Shown one piece after another: positions 6,700 to 8,866 of a stretch of 8,866 bases of DNA (positions are counted from its first letter, which is position 1; each line of letters opens with the position of its first letter). The stretch is from Puniceicoccaceae bacterium (GTDB lineage Bacteria; Verrucomicrobiota; Verrucomicrobiae; Opitutales; Coraliomargaritaceae), in NCBI GenBank assembly GCA_902516225.1, contig CABXXS010000042.1, positions 1-8,866 on the forward strand, read 5' to 3'. The notes below the pieces were generated by a model. That model was not told where the DNA came from. It searched no databases and was given only the letters and a program-made list of their open reading frames with translations. The translations under genes were made by a program, and so were the position numbers.

Positions 6700-6714
6700 A
6701 TTTAAATGTATAAA
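6684..6714 (+). promoter_or_regulatory. Possible sigma-70-like promoter for the helicase gene
   Basis: TTAACG (6684-6689) and TATAAA (6709-6714) resemble -35 and -10 boxes with a long 19-bp spacer; a TG directly precedes the -10. Transcription would then begin near 6721 and give a leader of only about 16 nt, rich in A and without a Shine-Dalgarno. The last YATTAGA copy (6693-6699) falls in the spacer, where a bound protein would block polymerase. In such AT-rich DNA the match is weak evidence. Confidence 0.25.
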
Positions 6715-6736
6715 AAATTACCACGAAAAAAAATCT

Positions 6737-8815
6737 ATGATTGGGCTTATTGAAAACTCTAGTAGCGCACCCAAGGAGAGAGGTTCTCTCCTAAAGCTAG
6801 TCGAAAGTATATTCTGCCGAGGCGGCTACTTAGAAAGTATTCTGGCGCTCGATCATCGCCCAGAACAAGCAACCATGGCACAATCAGTAGCAGTGTCACT
6901 TGAGTCGAATGAGCCCTTGCTCTTTGAGGCAGGAACCGGAGTAGGTAAGAGCCTAGCGTATCTAATTCCTGGTATTCTCCACTCGGTAGACAGCGAGCGA
7001 CCATTTATTATTTCTAGTTATACCATTAGTCTACAGGAACAACTACAGCAAAAAGATTTAAAGATTTGCCGGAAGCTATTTGAGCTAGTCCCAGCATTAC
7101 AACGTTACGGTACATTCAAAACTGCACTTATGATAGGCAAAAGTAATTACTGTTGCAGCAAACGATTGAGTAATGCGCTCACGCAAGCTAAAGCTGACAA
7201 GCAAGCGGAACTCTTCAAGAATGACGAAAAGGCAGACCTATCCCGTATCGCGCAATGGCACGCAGTAGCAAAGAACGGAGTTATTCAAGAAATCTCTCCA
7301 TCCCCACTACCCGAGTTATGGGATTCGATAAATGCTGACAGTTCCACATGCTCTAGAAAGAACTGCGATCCTTCGACCTGCTTTTACCAACGTGCCCGCA
7401 ATCAAATTCGCTCCGCTAATTGTGTAATCGTAAATCATAGCTTACTTTTCTCTCTCATTAATGCAGGCATGCAGCCTGAAGGTAACACACCAGGCATATT
7501 GTTATCCGATGACTTCGTGGTACTCGACGAGGCTCATCGAATATCTGACATAGCCACTGATCACTTCGGAGTTCACGTCAGTTCCTATGCACTAGAACGC
7601 GCACTCAAGCGCATATACAATCCGCGCAGCAAACGTGGGATTCTCAGAATACATGGCCAAACCCAAGACCTGAAATCAGTATCTAATGCGATCGATGCAT
7701 CACATGAATTCTTCCGCCTTTTAGAGGAAAACTTCCTCGACAAGAAGTCGATCCAACGCGTCTACGAACCCGACTGCTGTGATAACATAATTTCAGGACC
7801 GCTAAAAGAAGTCAGCGAACGCCTTGGCGCACTTATACAAAAAAACGATAAAGAAAGCGTGCAAGATGAGCTTCGTGATCACCGGCGCCGTATCCTTAGC
7901 TACCTTGATGCTATCAGCGGCTTCATTACATTCACCGAAGAAGACTATGTGCAATGGCTCGAGCGGGGAGGTAAGGCTGGCCAAAATATCACTTTAAGAA
8001 GCGCCCCACTTAATATTGCGCCATATCTTAGGGAACATATTTTTCGTCGGCACACAAGCGTAGTACTCACCAGCGCTACACTCTCTGATGGCATAAATAT
8101 GGATACCTATAAAGAGAAGGTCGGCGCACAGGCAACCGAGTCCGAAATCTTGTATTCACCTTTTGACTATGAAAAAAACTGCCACATTTATATAGCCAGT
8201 GATGCTCCTCAACCTGAAATAGGCCAAGGACGAGTCGACCTTGATTACCTTTCTAATATGGTCTGCTGGTGCGCTCGCCGCGTCGAAGGTGGCACATTAG
8301 TTTTGTTTACAAGCCACTACGATTTACGAAAGGTCCGTGAGCGCACCGAGGATTTTTTCAAAAAAATAGAACGCCCTCTTTTTACTCAAGGTGACAAGAT
8401 GGCGCGCTCAGAGATAACAAGGAAATTCACCGACGCGGGCAATGGAGTGCTTTTTGGCACTGATAGTTTCTGGACAGGGGTCGACATACCGGGCCCAGCG
8501 CTCTCACAGGTGATAATCGCTCGACTCCCATTTGAAAGTCCCGGACACCCAGTGAGTGAAGCTCGAAGCGAATACATTCGTGCGCGGGGTGGTAATCCAT
8601 TCTCTGAGATGACAGTACCAGAAGCACTAGTTAAATTTCGTCAGGGTATAGGTCGCCTCATACGCCGTAAAAAAGATATCGGAAACATTATCGTACTAGA
8701 CTCTCGGATTCTAAATAAATCTTACGGAGTGCACTTTCTTGAAGCTTTACCAGTTAAGCAGTATGAGCGATTTACTCGCGAGAATCGCGATAGTGTATTC
8801 GTAAAATTAAACTAA
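6737..8815 (+). CDS. dinG: DinG/XPD-family iron-sulfur DNA helicase
   Basis: This is a 692-residue superfamily 2 helicase of the DinG/Rad3 group, which unwinds DNA 5' to 3' and acts on R-loops, D-loops and damaged forks. Motifs in order: RPEQ (41-44), Walker A AGTGVGKS (65-72), SSYTISLQEQL (93-103), DEAH (264-267), TSATLS (445-450), TGVDIPG (580-586) and motif VI QGIGRLIRR (636-644). Four cysteines expected to hold a 4Fe-4S cluster are C140 (in NYCC, with C139 adjacent), C205, C210 and C215, placed between motif Ia and DEAH as in DinG and XPD. Length is close to E. coli DinG (about 716), and there is no N-terminal exonuclease domain as in the Gram-positive relatives. The ATG at 6737 is the only start before the RPEQ motif, as an in-frame stop lies at 6698. 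The exact orthology (DinG or YoaA) is not resolved. Confidence 0.9.
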   Translation: MIGLIENSSSAPKERGSLLKLVESIFCRGGYLESILALDHRPEQATMAQSVAVSLESNEPLLFEAGTGVGKSLAYLIPGILHSVDSERPFIISSYTISLQEQLQQKDLKICRKLFELVPALQRYGTFKTALMIGKSNYCCSKRLSNALTQAKADKQAELFKNDEKADLSRIAQWHAVAKNGVIQEISPSPLPELWDSINADSSTCSRKNCDPSTCFYQRARNQIRSANCVIVNHSLLFSLINAGMQPEGNTPGILLSDDFVVLDEAHRISDIATDHFGVHVSSYALERALKRIYNPRSKRGILRIHGQTQDLKSVSNAIDASHEFFRLLEENFLDKKSIQRVYEPDCCDNIISGPLKEVSERLGALIQKNDKESVQDELRDHRRRILSYLDAISGFITFTEEDYVQWLERGGKAGQNITLRSAPLNIAPYLREHIFRRHTSVVLTSATLSDGINMDTYKEKVGAQATESEILYSPFDYEKNCHIYIASDAPQPEIGQGRVDLDYLSNMVCWCARRVEGGTLVLFTSHYDLRKVRERTEDFFKKIERPLFTQGDKMARSEITRKFTDAGNGVLFGTDSFWTGVDIPGPALSQVIIARLPFESPGHPVSEARSEYIRARGGNPFSEMTVPEALVKFRQGIGRLIRRKKDIGNIIVLDSRILNKSYGVHFLEALPVKQYERFTRENRDSVFVKLN

Positions 8816-8866
8816 TGAAATAAGTGGAGAACAAAATTAAAAAATCAGACATTTTTCAGTCTAAGG
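8816..8866. other. Region after the helicase gene to the window end
   Basis: These 51 A/T-rich bases show no strong terminator; the only hairpin is a 4-bp AGAC/GTCT stem. A GTG at 8824 opens a frame that runs off the end of the window (VENKIKKSDIFQSK), but there are too few codons to call a gene. Confidence 0.3.

Larger units (their letters stand above)
6568..6736. promoter_or_regulatory. Divergent AT-rich regulatory region
   Basis: This 169-bp gap separates the start codons of the acylphosphatase operon and the helicase gene, so it must carry promoters for both. It is strikingly AT-rich and non-coding. Within it are four copies of YATTAGA in alternating orientation and a poly-A run (6726-6733) just before the helicase ATG. 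On the minus strand TATATT, close upstream of the acylphosphatase ATG, could be a -10 box, but no good -35 fits it. Confidence 0.55.

Noticed and set aside
6737..8815. The helicase as CasDinG of a type IV CRISPR system or part of a defence island
   Set aside because: No repeats, spacers or cas-like genes are near, and all neighbours look chromosomal and housekeeping-like. An ordinary DinG is the simpler call.
8846..8862. A terminator after the helicase gene
   Set aside because: The AGAC/GTCT stem is only 4 bp and is followed by AAGG rather than a U-tract.
8824..8866. Start of another gene at GTG 8824 (VENKIKKSDIFQSK)
   Set aside because: Only 14 codons are visible, there is no Shine-Dalgarno, and a second frame is also open over the same stretch. 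More downstream sequence would be needed.

Overview
The window holds eight complete protein-coding genes packed almost end to end, with no RNA genes, mobile elements or CRISPR. It looks like chromosomal DNA from a free-living, AT-leaning, probably aquatic bacterium. A Verrucomicrobiota/PVC-type host is my best guess. It rests on the remembered distribution of the ABC-transporter plus membrane-anchored TPR gene pair and on the scarcity of Shine-Dalgarno sites. This is inference only; no phylogenetic marker is present.

Layout: (1) At 42-1253 (+) is a 403-residue photolyase-family protein with its FAD-binding catalytic domain at the N-terminus and a small alpha/beta domain at the C-terminus. This reverses the usual photolyase order and matches the NewPHL class, which repairs UV lesions in single-stranded DNA. 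(2) Converging on it, and overlapping its 3' end by 26 bp, is a vSGLT/YidK-like sodium:sugar symporter (1228-2853, -). (3) From 6567 down to 2946 on the minus strand runs a very tight five-gene cluster, in transcription order: acylphosphatase, ABC-2 type ATPase, ABC-2 type permease, an N-terminally membrane-anchored TPR-like protein of unknown function, and an inositol-monophosphatase-family phosphatase. Junctions are 8 nt, a 4-nt ATGA overlap, 2 nt and 1 nt, so this is almost certainly one operon. The symporter lies 92 nt further downstream and may be a readthrough or separate unit. (4) Divergent from the operon across a 169-bp AT-rich gap is a DinG/XPD-type iron-sulfur DNA helicase (6737-8815, +).

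Together, the two flanking genes handle DNA damage (light-dependent repair and a 5'-3' helicase of the DinG type). The central operon encodes a membrane export or membrane-remodelling ABC system of unknown substrate, with two small phosphatases at its ends.

The points most worth attention are the inverted-topology photolyase, the ABC/TPR operon whose job is unknown, and a set of four YATTAGA repeats in alternating orientation in the divergent promoter region.
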